A stretch of DNA of 48,653 nt from the NCBI RefSeq assembly GCF_900101705.1, contig NZ_FNAC01000040.1, positions 1-48,653 on the forward strand, read 5' to 3'. Below the pieces are notes generated by a model that saw only the letters and a list, made by a program, of their open reading frames with translations, searched no databases and was not told the DNA's origin. The stretch comes from Algoriphagus faecimaris (GTDB lineage Bacteria > Bacteroidota > Bacteroidia > Cytophagales > Cyclobacteriaceae). Below, one piece after another: positions 8,501-18,300 of the stretch. Within the stretch, counting starts at the first letter, position 1. Each line of letters starts with the position of its first letter. The translations under genes were made by a program, and so were the position numbers.

Positions 8501-9253
8501 CGGGAAATTATGCGTTTCTGCTTTGAGGGAAATGACGGTGTCGATCTCTCGCTGCTCAAAAAAATCTGCTTGATGCTGTGTCTTGGGAGCGAACTGAAAA
8601 GCTTTAGGCCCCTGCACAAAAGCCACATTATCTTTGTAAGCCGAAGCGATGCGGTTTGGATTTTTCTTGGATGTTTCTTTGATGAGCTGGAATAATGTCA
8701 TCGGTTTCTCTTCTCCATCGATCACAAAAGTACCATTGAAGATTTTGTGACGGCAGTGCTCTGAATTAACCTGAGAAAATCCAAACACCTCAGAGTCAGT
8801 CAAAGGTCTTCCGAGTTGAGAAGAGACCTTTTCAAGATAGCTTACCTCTTCATCGCTAAGAGCAAGGCCCTCTTTTTGGTTATAAGTAGCGATATCGTTT
8901 ACCTCTTGAATGGATTCAGGCTGGATATCGATATCAAAAATAGACTGAGAAAGTCCGTCGTATGCCTTTTGGAGCATGGGGTCTATTTCATCTCCTTCGG
9001 ATAGAGGTGAAAATTCTTCTACACGTTGAATCCCAGAGATTCCCATATTTAGAGTGATCTCCACAGCATTAGTAGACCATGGGGTGATCATTTCTTTTCG
9101 GGGTCCGGCAAATTTTCCGGTGATTTCAGCATCTGATAGGGCTTTTGCCTCGCCAAAAAGCCAGGAGAGCTTAGCTAAATCATCAGATGCGAAAGGATGG
9201 GGAGTCTGTACAGCGTAAACGCTTTTTTGAGGGGATTCAAAGAAGAAAATCAT
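5573..9253 (-). CDS. purL: Phosphoribosylformylglycinamidine synthase, large single-chain type
   Basis: Catalyses the ATP- and glutamine-dependent conversion of FGAR to FGAM, step four of de novo purine synthesis, in the cytoplasm. From the ATG at 9253 (MIFFFESPQKSVYAVQTPHP) the chain is 1226 aa, close to the usual size of the fused PurLQ enzyme. A farther start at 9310 would add 19 residues absent from the family. Domains in order: PurS-like N-terminus; linker; two AIRS-like synthetase halves with ATP and Mg motifs (SEHCRHKIF, KAETHNFPTTVEPFNGAATG, HDHGAGGH, then GKDSLSM in the second half); and a class I glutamine amidotransferase domain with nucleophile Cys about 1074 (GVCNGCQLM) and the His-Glu pair in MPHIERS. 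The gene lies downstream of fhs on the same strand, 179 bp away. Confidence 0.97.
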   Translation of the reverse strand: MIFFFESPQKSVYAVQTPHPFASDDLAKLSWLFGEAKALSDAEITGKFAGPRKEMITPWSTNAVEITLNMGISGIQRVEEFSPLSEGDEIDPMLQKAYDGLSQSIFDIDIQPESIQEVNDIATYNQKEGLALSDEEVSYLEKVSSQLGRPLTDSEVFGFSQVNSEHCRHKIFNGTFVIDGEEKPMTLFQLIKETSKKNPNRIASAYKDNVAFVQGPKAFQFAPKTQHQADFFEQREIDTVISLKAETHNFPTTVEPFNGAATGSGGEIRDRMAGGTASIPLAGTAVYMTSYPRSEKNRSWEEKLDERPWLYQTPMDILIKASNGASDFGNKFGQPLISGSLLTFEHEEEGIQFGFDKVIMLAGGVGFTNAKYTKKAEPKTGDQIVIMGGDNYRIGMGGSAVSSLNTGELSNAIELNAIQRSNPEMQKRVANVIRAMAESDENPIISIHDHGAGGHLNCLSELVENSGGTIHIDQLPVGDPTLSAKEIIGNESQERMGLVVDKKDIPTLKQLSERERAPFYVVGETTGDMHFKFENQRTGEKPVDWNLMYMFGSSPKTILEDATTQSNFSEGSYQISQLKSYIEQVLQLEAVACKDWLTNKVDRSVTGRVATQQTVGEIQLPLNDVAVMALDFTGNKGIATSIGHAPVAALANPEAGSRLAIAEALTNLVFAPITDGMKGISLSANWMWPAKNKGENDRLYRAVEAVSQFAIELGINIPTGKDSLSMTQKYPDGKVVYAPGTVIISTVGECADINKTVKTGLQAEEGSKIYWIDFSKDSAKLGGSSFYQVLNKIGQETPTVGDAEYFGHAFMAVQKLIGQGLVLAGHDISAGGIITSLLEMCFPSAQVGLKVKTERFQERDLVKALFAENPGVLIQVKETEVVRAILHNYDVDFISIADVNLSGQVSLDGLGLSMEVSEMRDTWYRSSYLLDRKQSGEKLAKQRFENYKNQPLSYEFASDWEGSFKAANLDPFRSQKNQAKAAIIREKGVNGDREMAYALWLAGFEVKDIHMTDLISGREDLSDVQMIVFVGGFSNSDVLGSAKGWAGAFLYNPKAKEALDNFYARENTLSLGVCNGCQLMVELGLVGKTNSTKAKMLHNESHKFESAFVNVTVPQNNTVMLGALSGQRLGVWVAHGEGKFKLPEAENAYQIGMKYSYDTYPGNPNGSDYSVAGIASENGRHLAIMPHIERSLKPWNWAHYPSDRQDDFTPWLEAFVSARKWVEENG

Positions 9254-9432
9254 GTCCTTGAGCTGGTAAGCTGCAAAGGTAAGGAATTGGTAGAAGGAAT
9301 GGAAAAGCAAAAGATCAGAAAATCGATCACTTTTCCATTCTTTGTGAGAAAGGGTTAAAAATAGGGATTGCTGATAAACTGTTTACCGGAACAACATTCC
9401 TTTTGATCGATTCCAGTGTTTTTCAGCAGGCC

Positions 9433-11103
9433 CTAAAATAGACCGGTAATAGTACCATCCTCTTCGATGTCAATCTTTTCGGCTGCCGGTACCAAAGGCA
9501 ATCCTGGCATTCTTAGAATTTCACCAGCTATAGGAATGATAAACCCGGCCCCGGCTGCTATTTCGAAATCCCGTATTTGAACTTCAAAGCCTTGAGGTCT
9601 ACCTAGTTTTTTCTCGTCATCACTCAGACTTTTTTGGGTTTTTGCGATGCAGATGGGGAGGTTTCCATAGCCCAACTCTTCAAATCTTCTCAATTTATTT
9701 TTGGCGGCATTCGTCAAAATGACTGATTCTGCTCCGTAAATGATTTTGGCGACTTTTTCGATTTTGGTAAGTGTATTGTCCTCCAAATTGTAGGTGAATT
9801 TAAGTTCTGAGGAATCCATTTGCTCGGCAGTTTCTGCTACTTTTTGCGCTAGCTCCATACAGCCTAATCCACCTTTGGCCCATCCTTCGCTCAGAGCTGC
9901 TGCTACTCCTAACTTTTCGCAATAGTCCAGAAGAAGTGATTTTTCTGCCTCGGTATCGCTAGAAAAGACATTGATGGAAATCACGACAGGTACTCCAAAG
10001 GACTTAAGTGCGTTGAGATGACCATCCAGATTTGCAAACCCCTGTTCCAAAGCTTCGATATTCTCTGTTTCTAATTCTTTGAGTGCTTGCCCACCATGGT
10101 ATTTGAGTGCTCTGACGGTAGCTACTAGTACAATGGCTTTTGGTGCAATCTCGGCCTCCCGGCATTTGATGTTTAGAAATTTTTCAGCACCTAGATCGGA
10201 TCCAAATCCTCCCTCGGTCACGACGTAGTCGCTCAGACTCATCCCGATTTTAGTGGCTAAAATAGAGTTGGTTCCTTGGGCAATATTGGCAAAAGGTCCG
10301 CCATGAATGATGGCTGGGTTATGCTCGAGGGTCTGGACAAGGTTGGGTTTGATCGCCTCTTTCATCAAGGCGGCCATGGCACCTTGAGCATTGAGATCAC
10401 GGGCAAAGATGGCCTGACCTGACACAGTGTCTCCGATGTAGATATTGGCAAAACGTTCTTTGAGGTCAGCGATGCTTTTACTTTGGCAAAGAATAGCCAT
10501 GACTTCGCTAGCCGCTGTGATATTAAAACCGCTCTCTCTTGGAATTCCTCCATTAGTACCTCCCAGTCCCAAAACGATATTGCGAAGCGCCCGGTCATTC
10601 ATGTCCAAGGTCCGTTTCCAAAGGACCTTCCTAGGATCCAATTGGAGACTTCTTTTTTTGCTCTGCATGTTATTGTCAATCAACACGGCCAGTAGGTTGT
10701 TGGCTTTTTCGATAGCGGAAAAATCCCCAGTAAAGTGTAGGTTGATGTCTTCCATCGGGATGACCTGACTGTGGCCACCTCCTGCAGCCCCTCCTTTGAT
10801 TCCGAAAACGGGACCAAGACTTGGTTCGCGGATGACTGCGGTACTTTTTTTACCGATTTGGTTTAAAGCATCCACTAGTCCGATAGTAGTAGTAGTTTTT
10901 CCTTCCCCTGCAGGAGTGGGGGTGATCGCGGTGACCAATATCAACTTGCTTTTTTTGACTTCTTTTTCATCTAAAAGTGAGAGTGGAAGCTTGGCTTTGT
11001 ATTTTCCATAGTACTCCAGATGCTCTTCTGAGATGGATAGTTTTTCGGCAATTTCACGAATGGGGGCGGGGGTAATACGGGTGGCTATTTCTAGGTCTGT
11101 CAT
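9433..11103 (-). CDS. fhs: Formate-tetrahydrofolate ligase (10-formyl-THF synthetase)
   Basis: Joins formate to tetrahydrofolate with ATP, giving the 10-formyl-THF consumed in purine synthesis (PurN and PurH steps) and in Met-tRNA formylation. The length, 556 aa, is the bacterial norm. A P-loop is seen at residues ~64-72 (TPAGEGKTTT), followed by the family signatures REPSLGPVFGIKGGAAGGG and, later, EGGFGSDLGAEKF. The C-terminus (IPIAGEILRMPGLP) is also typical. The position upstream of purL on the same strand fits a shared purine/one-carbon role, though the 179-bp gap means a separate purL promoter is possible. No start conflict: ATG at 11103 gives the standard N-terminus. Confidence 0.97.
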   Translation of the reverse strand: MTDLEIATRITPAPIREIAEKLSISEEHLEYYGKYKAKLPLSLLDEKEVKKSKLILVTAITPTPAGEGKTTTTIGLVDALNQIGKKSTAVIREPSLGPVFGIKGGAAGGGHSQVIPMEDINLHFTGDFSAIEKANNLLAVLIDNNMQSKKRSLQLDPRKVLWKRTLDMNDRALRNIVLGLGGTNGGIPRESGFNITAASEVMAILCQSKSIADLKERFANIYIGDTVSGQAIFARDLNAQGAMAALMKEAIKPNLVQTLEHNPAIIHGGPFANIAQGTNSILATKIGMSLSDYVVTEGGFGSDLGAEKFLNIKCREAEIAPKAIVLVATVRALKYHGGQALKELETENIEALEQGFANLDGHLNALKSFGVPVVISINVFSSDTEAEKSLLLDYCEKLGVAAALSEGWAKGGLGCMELAQKVAETAEQMDSSELKFTYNLEDNTLTKIEKVAKIIYGAESVILTNAAKNKLRRFEELGYGNLPICIAKTQKSLSDDEKKLGRPQGFEVQIRDFEIAAGAGFIIPIAGEILRMPGLPLVPAAEKIDIEEDGTITGLF

Positions 11104-11180
11104 AAATTAAAATTTCTGTGAAGGTAAACTTGCCCATTGGGATTTGCTTGGGTTTTTGTTTGTTTTGAAGATGATATTTG

Positions 11181-11993
11181 TCAGAAGATGGGGCTCGATT
11201 CCTCTTGATTCAGGTGCTCTATTGCAGCTTCAATTAGTCCACCATGCCCCACTGAAAGGGAGTGGCTCTGAAGGTGGGGGATTTTTTTGATAAAACTGGA
11301 GAGACTTTTAGGAGTGATCATTCGGTCATGTTCTCCGATGAAGAGTATCATGGGGGTTTTGAGTACTTGAGCCTGTAGAGTGATTTTGGATAGCTTGAGC
11401 TGTAAGTTCCCGTAGACTCGCCATGTGAAATAGGCTTGGGCCCTTTGGGATCGAGTACTCATTTGTGTTTTGACAAATTTGACTAAGCTACTTTCAAGAA
11501 TACCGATGGTATTTAACTTTTCTACGATGCCAAAAAAACCTTGCGGTTTGAATACCACTCTTTTAAACAGCGGATGAAAATAACTTGGGTAGCTACTCAT
11601 GCTATAACTTATCCCTGTTTTGATTCCATCGGGAGCCAGGAGGATAAGACTTTTCACTTGCTTGAAAAAAAGCTCATAGGTAAGTAAAGAAAATTTCCCT
11701 CCCATACTGTAACCGATGAGGTGGAAGTCCGTGAAACCTTCTTGGTGCTGAAAGTTTTGGAGGATTTGTTTCCAATGATTTTTGGTCAAAGGGGATGAGG
11801 ACTCGTACCATTGGCTTCTCCCATGATAAAACATGTCAATAAAGTGGAAAGTGAAGTTAGGTTTCAGTAGTGTCTGAAAGCCTAACATATCTCGGTGATC
11901 TTGCCCAAAACCATGAAAAAGCAAGACATGATTTGGCCCTTTTCCTATGCTTTGATAGTGGAGTTTTCCATAGTTGGTGGATAAAATTTTCAT
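11181..11993 (-). CDS. Alpha/beta hydrolase
   Basis: A 270-aa soluble protein from the ATG at 11993 (MKILSTNYGKLHYQSIGKG). The upstream in-frame ATG at 12029 adds 12 residues of AT-rich, unlikely sequence. The fold is clear from the oxyanion segment LFHGFGQDHRD, the nucleophile elbow GYSMGG (Ser), the acid in FIGEHDRMI (Asp), and the catalytic His in SVGHGGLIE near the C-terminus. The substrate is unknown; the family includes esterases, C-C hydrolases such as MenH-like enzymes, and haloperoxidases. It is transcribed towards fhs with a 77-bp gap and away from the TetR gene. Confidence 0.8.
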   Translation of the reverse strand: MKILSTNYGKLHYQSIGKGPNHVLLFHGFGQDHRDMLGFQTLLKPNFTFHFIDMFYHGRSQWYESSSPLTKNHWKQILQNFQHQEGFTDFHLIGYSMGGKFSLLTYELFFKQVKSLILLAPDGIKTGISYSMSSYPSYFHPLFKRVVFKPQGFFGIVEKLNTIGILESSLVKFVKTQMSTRSQRAQAYFTWRVYGNLQLKLSKITLQAQVLKTPMILFIGEHDRMITPKSLSSFIKKIPHLQSHSLSVGHGGLIEAAIEHLNQEESSPIF

Positions 11994-12029
11994 TAAGCGA
12001 AATTTATTTTTAAAAATAAGATAAAACAA

Positions 12030-12214
12030 ATAAGTGTAAGGTTTTAGTAGTCATTAACAGAATAAAATATTTTAAATTCAATTTTAATAATGTAAAAAAT
12101 ATTAGGTGAATCCATTTTTCATTATTTATCGAAATAAAGTTTGATAAAAAAACTCAGGAAACTTTGAACCATTAGATAGTTTCTCTAGTTTTGACCGAAA
12201 TTTTAAGAGACTAA
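12030..12214. promoter_or_regulatory. Divergent control region of the TetR efflux operon
   Basis: This AT-rich 220-bp gap (from 11994) separates the hydrolase from the TetR regulator and should contain the efflux operon promoter. Two inverted repeats are visible: TTATTT-ATCG-AAATAA at 12122-12137 and GAAACT (12158-12163) with AGTTTC (12178-12183) 14 bases apart. Either could be the TetR operator, since these regulators usually bind palindromes next to their own gene. Which one cannot be decided by eye, and no clear -33/-7 pair was found. Confidence 0.35.
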
Positions 12215-12823
12215 GTGGAGACGAGAGAAAAAATATTGGATGTGGCCATGGAGCAGTTTTCCCGTTTTGGGGTGAGAAACATCACCATGGATGATGTGGC
12301 TAGATCTGTTGGAATTTCTAAGAAGACCCTTTATCAGGAGTTTACAGACAAACGGGAGCTAGTCATGGAGGCTTTCAGGAGGATGCTGGTTTTGGACAAA
12401 AGTAAAATGAGTTTTGTTTTCGAGGCCGAGGATGGAGTGATTGAGCACTTGGTGAGCTTGTCTAAAATGATGCGGGAGCGGTTGGGGAATATTAATCCTA
12501 TTGCGATCATGGAGGTGCAGAAATATTTTCCTGAAGCTTGGGGAATGTTTGAAAAGCACAAAGAAGAGGTCATCATGGTGGACTTGATCAATATTCTTGA
12601 AAAGGGAAAAAAATTAGGTTATTTCAGGTCAGAGATAGACTCTGCAATCCTGGCAAGACTTAGAGTGAATCAGATTACCTCTGCATTAGAGCAGACTAGT
12701 TTTCATACCGAACCCCACGAACTTGTCGAAATGCAAATGGAAATGATGGATCATTTTCTCCATGGCATATTCACCGAGAAGGGGCGACAGTCTTATTATA
12801 GTCAACAAAAATCACAAGCTTGA
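12215..12823 (+). CDS. TetR/AcrR family transcriptional regulator of the efflux operon
   Basis: The product is 202 aa from a GTG start; no upstream ATG is in frame. The N-terminal helix-turn-helix is plain: REKILDVAMEQFSRFGVRN, then TMDDVARSVGISKKTLYQEF (residues ~25-45). The C-terminal ligand-binding half is helical, as usual. It ends 11 bp before the ATG of the TolC-like gene, so it is the first gene of the operon. By analogy with AcrR-type proteins it should repress the operon until a transported compound binds. The inducer is not predictable. Confidence 0.9.
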   Translation: METREKILDVAMEQFSRFGVRNITMDDVARSVGISKKTLYQEFTDKRELVMEAFRRMLVLDKSKMSFVFEAEDGVIEHLVSLSKMMRERLGNINPIAIMEVQKYFPEAWGMFEKHKEEVIMVDLINILEKGKKLGYFRSEIDSAILARLRVNQITSALEQTSFHTEPHELVEMQMEMMDHFLHGIFTEKGRQSYYSQQKSQA

Positions 12824-12834
12824 AAAACAAAGCA

Positions 12835-14193
12835 ATGAAAAAAAATCTTTTTGCCATTTGGCTCTTTCTTTCGCTACCTTTTGCCGCTATGGCCCAGGAG
12901 CAAGTTCTCCTAACACTAGAGGAAGCACTTGCGATTTCGCTGGAAAATAATGTGGACGTAAAGAATGCCAAACTGGAAACCTTGATATCCAAGGCCACTG
13001 TAAAAGAAACCACTGCTAGTGGACTACCCCAAATCACGGGTACTTTCGACTTGAATTATAACCCTGCTATTCCGGTGGTTTTCCTTCCAAACGAACCTCC
13101 GTTTGGAGACCCAAGTATTCCTTCAGATGTGATTCCAGCGAGATTTGGAGTGAGTTATCAGTCTTCCTTGGGGGCTAATGTGCGTCAAATGATTTTTGAC
13201 GGTTCTTTTTTTGTCGGACTTAGAGCTGCAAAAACCTATAAGCAATTGACAGATTATGATCTGGAGAAAACAGAAATCGACGTCATTGAATCGGTCAAAA
13301 AAGCCTATTACGGTGTCTTAGTAAATGAAGAGCGGATTCGTCTTGCTCAAGCTAATCTTTCTCGCATAGATACCCTATTAAATGAAACTAGAGCATTGAA
13401 CGAAGCCGGATTTGTGGAGAAAATAGACGTTTCTCGAATTCAGGTGCAGCGGAATAATTCCTACACACAATTGGAACGTAGCCGTGCAGCTTTAGAAATA
13501 TCTAATCAAATACTAAAACTTCAGATGGGTCTTCCTCAGGAGTACGATTTGGTACTTACCGAGGAGCTGAAAGATTTTAATAAACTGACTGAAACAATCG
13601 ACTTATTGGATGATCCGGGAAGCGACCGGATAGAGGTGAAGCAGCTGAGCACCAACATTGAACTCGTAGGCTTAGACCTTAAAAACAACCAAAGTCAATA
13701 CATGCCTACTATTGACTTGGTTGGAAACATCCTAAGAGCAGGTGCCGGTAATGATTTGAGCTCTGTGTATAATAAGCAAAATTGGTTTGGGAGTTCACTC
13801 ATAGGAGTTAGCATGAGCATTCCTATTTTTGACGGTTTGGCCAAAAGTGCCCGAATCCAAAAGAATAGAATTCAGATGCAGCAATTGGAAAATCAGAAGT
13901 ATTTTATCCAAGAAAGTATCAAAAATGAAGTCTTCTCTGCCAAAACCAATCTGAAAAATGACCTAGCTATTCTTCAGGTTCAAGAAGAAAATTTGGAGCT
14001 TGCTCGAGAGGTCTTTGACATGTCCCGGATCAAATATACCGAAGGCGTAGGATCCAATTTGGAAGTAGTGGAGGCGGATGCAGCTCTGATCGAAGCAGAA
14101 ATCAATTTCCTTTCAGCCCTCTATGACGGATTAGTGTCCAAAGTAGACCTCGAGAAAGCATTGGGAATATTAAATACATCAATAGAAAACTAA
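12835..14193 (+). CDS. TolC-family outer membrane efflux channel
   Basis: Outer-membrane component of a tripartite exporter. From the ATG at 12835 (MKKNLFAIWLFLSLPFAAMA) the product is 452 aa with a cleavable signal peptide ending near AMAQ. The frame is open back to a TTG at 12820, but that would precede the signal peptide. Two OEP repeats are seen (around residues 25-215 and 240-445), each with long heptad-rich helices flanking beta hairpins; the second starts near NQSQYMPTIDLVGN and contains SMSIPIFDGLAKSARI. It forms an operon with the upstream regulator and downstream adaptor and pump. Confidence 0.92.
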   Translation: MKKNLFAIWLFLSLPFAAMAQEQVLLTLEEALAISLENNVDVKNAKLETLISKATVKETTASGLPQITGTFDLNYNPAIPVVFLPNEPPFGDPSIPSDVIPARFGVSYQSSLGANVRQMIFDGSFFVGLRAAKTYKQLTDYDLEKTEIDVIESVKKAYYGVLVNEERIRLAQANLSRIDTLLNETRALNEAGFVEKIDVSRIQVQRNNSYTQLERSRAALEISNQILKLQMGLPQEYDLVLTEELKDFNKLTETIDLLDDPGSDRIEVKQLSTNIELVGLDLKNNQSQYMPTIDLVGNILRAGAGNDLSSVYNKQNWFGSSLIGVSMSIPIFDGLAKSARIQKNRIQMQQLENQKYFIQESIKNEVFSAKTNLKNDLAILQVQEENLELAREVFDMSRIKYTEGVGSNLEVVEADAALIEAEINFLSALYDGLVSKVDLEKALGILNTSIEN

Positions 14194-14244
14194 ATCAACT
14201 ATTTCTTTTCAATAGGAAGGAAAAAAGTAATCATAAAAGCGAAA

Positions 14245-15378
14245 ATGAAAGCAACCTTAAAATTTTTAACCCTCGCAATAGTAATGGTGTCAGCTTTTGG
14301 CTGCGCGGAAGAGGAAAGCGTTGAAGCAAAAAAAGCCGAGTTGGAAGAACTCAAAGCACAAGTAATCGAGCTGAACGGTAACATTCGTGCACTCGAGTCT
14401 GAACTGATAGAGCTAGATCCTGAATTTGCAAAGCAAAATCAAAAATCTGTGCTCATTACCACGGCTGATGCATCAAAAGGTAATTTTGAACATTTTGTAG
14501 AGGTGACGGGCTCAGTACTTTCTAAAAAGAATGTCAGCATTTCTGCAGAATCTTCAGGCAGAATACTAGAGATTCCGGCTATAGAGGGAATGCGCGTTAG
14601 AAGAGGGCAGGTCTTGGCGAAAATTGACTCAGAGAGTATCCAAAGAAATATTGAGGAAGTGGAAAACTCTTTGAGTCTGGCAATGACTCTTTTTGAAAAG
14701 CAGGAGCGGCTTTGGAAGCAAGAAATCGGAACAGAGGTACAGTACTTGGAAGCCAAGAATCGAAAAGAAGGTTTGGAGCGTAATCTAGCCTCTTTGAAGA
14801 CTCAGCTGGATAAGGCCTTCGTTCGGGCGCCATTTGACGGCACGGTAGAGACGGTGCAGGTTCGGTTGGGTGAATTGGTACAGCCTGGTGCTCCGATGTT
14901 TCAGTTTGTAGGTGATAGTGATTTATTCATAGAGGCAGATATTTCGGAGTCCTATGTGGGTGTATTGGGAAAAGGAGATTCGGTACGAGTGAACTTTCCC
15001 TCTATAGGTCAGGAAATCAAGACTAAAGTTTCTTCCGTTGGGGCGATTATCAATCCTAATAATAGAACTTTTAAAGTTGAAGTCTTTTTGCCTAGCATAG
15101 CAAATGTAAAACCGAACATGCTGGCCGTGATGAAAATCAAAGACTATGAAAATACCGAAGCTGTGATCGTGCCATCTAAGCTAGTTCTCAGCGATAATCG
15201 AGGAGATTATGTGTTTATCGTGGCAGAAGGGAAAGCTAAAAAGGTCTATATCAAACGTGGAAAGACTTTTCAGCAAAATGCAGAAATATTGGAAGGACTC
15301 AGCGGGGATGAAAAGTTAGTGGATAAAGGATTCCGCGAAGTAGGAGATAATTTTAACGTGAACATTGCGCAGCAGTAA
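14245..15378 (+). CDS. RND efflux periplasmic adaptor (HlyD/MFP family), lipoprotein
   Basis: The product is 377 aa. The signal peptide ends in a lipobox, SAFGC, with Cys20 as the lipid anchor. A predicted coiled coil (about residues 28-60, rich in EELKAQVIELN-type heptads) lies before the lipoyl half at ~75-110 (KKNVSISAESSGRILEIPA). A short helical hairpin, the second lipoyl half (FVRAPFDGTVETVQVRLGE), the beta-barrel domain and a membrane-proximal end follow. The N-terminal extra coiled coil before the lipoyl domain is unlike AcrA and common in Bacteroidetes relatives. It bridges the RND pump and the TolC-like channel; the pump begins three bases after its stop. Confidence 0.93.
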   Translation: MKATLKFLTLAIVMVSAFGCAEEESVEAKKAELEELKAQVIELNGNIRALESELIELDPEFAKQNQKSVLITTADASKGNFEHFVEVTGSVLSKKNVSISAESSGRILEIPAIEGMRVRRGQVLAKIDSESIQRNIEEVENSLSLAMTLFEKQERLWKQEIGTEVQYLEAKNRKEGLERNLASLKTQLDKAFVRAPFDGTVETVQVRLGELVQPGAPMFQFVGDSDLFIEADISESYVGVLGKGDSVRVNFPSIGQEIKTKVSSVGAIINPNNRTFKVEVFLPSIANVKPNMLAVMKIKDYENTEAVIVPSKLVLSDNRGDYVFIVAEGKAKKVYIKRGKTFQQNAEILEGLSGDEKLVDKGFREVGDNFNVNIAQQ

Positions 15379-15381
15379 ATC

Positions 15382-18300
15382 ATGTCAGAACAACCAAAAT
15401 CGAAAACAACGAGAGAGTTCGGTCTAACAAGCATGAGTGTGGATAATTCCACCTCTATTGTTATTCTGACTCTGATAATTACGGTGCTCGGTATAGGTGC
15501 CTATCGTACCATGCCGAAGGAAAGTTTTCCCGAAGTAGTCATCCCAACAGTCTACGTGGGAACACCCTATCCGGGTAATTCTCCTGTCGATATGGAAAAC
15601 CTGATCACTCGTCCGATTGAGAAGGAACTTAAATCACTCAATGATGTCAAGGATATCAAATCCACTTCTGTTCAGGATTTTTCCTCTATCGTAATCGAGT
15701 TTAATCCTGGAGTAGAAATCTCAAAAGCCATTCAGGATGTAAAAGATGCAGTAGATAAATCCAAAAGTGAGCTACCATCGGATCTGGATCAGGAACCTAA
15801 TGTGTTGGAAATCAACACTTCGGACTTTCCGATTATGAATGTGAATATATCTGGGAATTACTCTGAGGCGGAACTCAAGAAATTTGGAGAATACCTGGAA
15901 GACGAGATCGAAAAGCTCCCAGAAATCTCTCAAGCTGATCTAGCAGGGACGGTGGAGCGCGAAATCCAAATCAATGCGGACCCCTATAAAATGGAGGCTG
16001 TAGGAGTGAGCTTTGACGATATTTCCAATGCGATTCGTTCAGAGAATGTGACGATCTCAGGGGGAAGTATTCGTGGAGGAGATTTTCAGCGAACCCTCCG
16101 TATCGACGGTGAATTCACCGATCCTATGGAGATTCTAGATGTGATTGTCAAGACAGACAATCAGAAAATTGTATTCCTCCGCGATGTCGCCGAGGTAAAG
16201 GATACCTATAAGGATCGTACTTCCTATGCTCGCATGAAAAATCTACCCGTGGTCACGATCAATGTGGTCAAGCGGAGTGGAGAAAACCTGCTTAATGCAG
16301 CAGATAAAATCAAGGAAATCATTGCAAAGACGAAGGCAAACCGTTTTCCGTCAGATTTGGAAATCACTATCAATAATGATCAGAGTAAGACCACTCGAAC
16401 TCAGGTAAGTGACTTGGAAAACTCCATCATCTTTGGTGTAATCCTAGTGGTATTGGTATTGATGTTTTTCTTGGGTTTCCGAAACGCCCTTTTTGTGGGT
16501 TCGGCGATTCCGCTTTCCATGTTTATTTCATTTTTGGTGCTCAATGCTTTCGGGATTACGCTAAACCTAATGGTGTTATTTTCCCTGATTTTGGCTCTGG
16601 GTATGCTCGTGGACAATGGTATTGTGGTGGTGGAAAATATCTACCGACTGATGTCCGAGGGCAAGTCTCCTATTCGAGCTGCTAAAGAGGGAGTGGGTGA
16701 AGTAGCTTGGCCGATTATTACCTCTACTGCTACCACCTTAGCGGCATTCTTGCCTTTGGCTTTTTGGCAGGATACCATCGGAGATTTCATGAAGTATCTT
16801 CCGATCACGTTGATCATTGTTCTTTCCTCTTCTCTTTTTGTAGCACTGGTCATCAATCCTGTGCTGACCTCCATGTATATGAAAATAGAGGATGTCAATA
16901 AGGTGAAGAAAAAGCAGAAGCCGATTATCGTAGCGGGAATATTTTTGGTTTTATCGACCATTTTCTATTTCCTCGGATGGACCGCTTTTGGCTCTTTGGC
17001 ACTAGTTGCTTCAGTGTTGACCTTGTTTAATGTGTTTTTACTTCGAAATGCAATCAAATGGTTTCAGACTGTCTTCTTGGTAAAGCTGGAGAATGTTTAT
17101 GAAAACACATTAACCTTTGCACTGCGAGGTAAAAACCCATACTTCTTCTTTGGAGGAATTAATTTGTTGTTGGTTTTTTCTCTTGTTCTTCTGGGAATTC
17201 GAGCCCCGAAGGTGCTTTTCTTCCCCGATAACCAACCGCAATTGATCAATGTATATGTAGAGTTTCCCATCGGGACGGATATCGAGGCGACCAATGAATT
17301 TGTGGACGAATTCGAAGATAGAATGACGGAGTCTTTGTCAGAATATAGTGATATTATAGAGTCCATCATTTCTCAAATCGGAGAAGGTACAGGAGACCCT
17401 ACCGAGGGATCTACAGGGGAAGCTACCCCTCACAAGGCTAAAATCACGATAGGTTTTGTAGATTACATTGATAGACAAGGCGTGAACACCAATAAAGCCA
17501 TGGAGGAGATTAGGGACATGGCAGAAAACTACGCAGGTGTACTCATCACTGTAGATAAGCAGCGCGCTGGTCCTCCGGTTGGAAAAGCCATCAATATTGA
17601 GTTTTCAGGAGAAGATTACGATCAGCTGATTAGCTATGTCAATCGGACCCTAGAGTTCTTAAATGGAAAGAATATTCCTGGTGTGGAAGAGCTTAAGACG
17701 GATTTGTCACTTGGTAGTCCCGAACTGATAGTAGATATAGACAGGGACAAGGCGAGAAGGTTTGGGCTGTCCACCTCGGTGATCGCGACTGAGATGCGTA
17801 CTTCTTTGTTTGGGCTGGAAGTTTCTAAATATAAAGAAGGGGAGGACGATTACCCTATTCAGCTCAGACTGAATGAAGATTACCGCTACGATATTGATGC
17901 TTTGGTCAATAAGAAAATCGGGTTTAGGGATAAGTTTGGAGAAAAGCGAGAAGTCCCTGTATCAGCTGTAGCTAATATTGAATACGGTTCCACCTATGGC
18001 TCTGTCAAGAGAAAAGATTTGGAAAAGGCAGTTACTATTTTCTCCAATGTTTTGGATGGATTTAATGCCACGGAAATCAACACAGCTATCAGGGAATATA
18101 TGGAGGGTTTTGAAGTGCCTGATGGTATTACGGTGCGGTTTACCGGAGAGCAAGAGGAGCAGGCTAAATCGATGGAGTTTTTGACCCGTGCATTGGCTAT
18201 AGCTGTTTCCTTGATATTCTTGATTATCGTAGCCCAATTCAACTCAGTTACTACACCTTTCATCATCATGGCATCTGTCGTTTTGAGTACTATAGGTGTA

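Noticed and set aside
5573..9310. Longer start of purL at 9310
   Set aside because: The extra 19 residues have no counterpart in PurL; the ATG at 9253 gives the family N-terminus.
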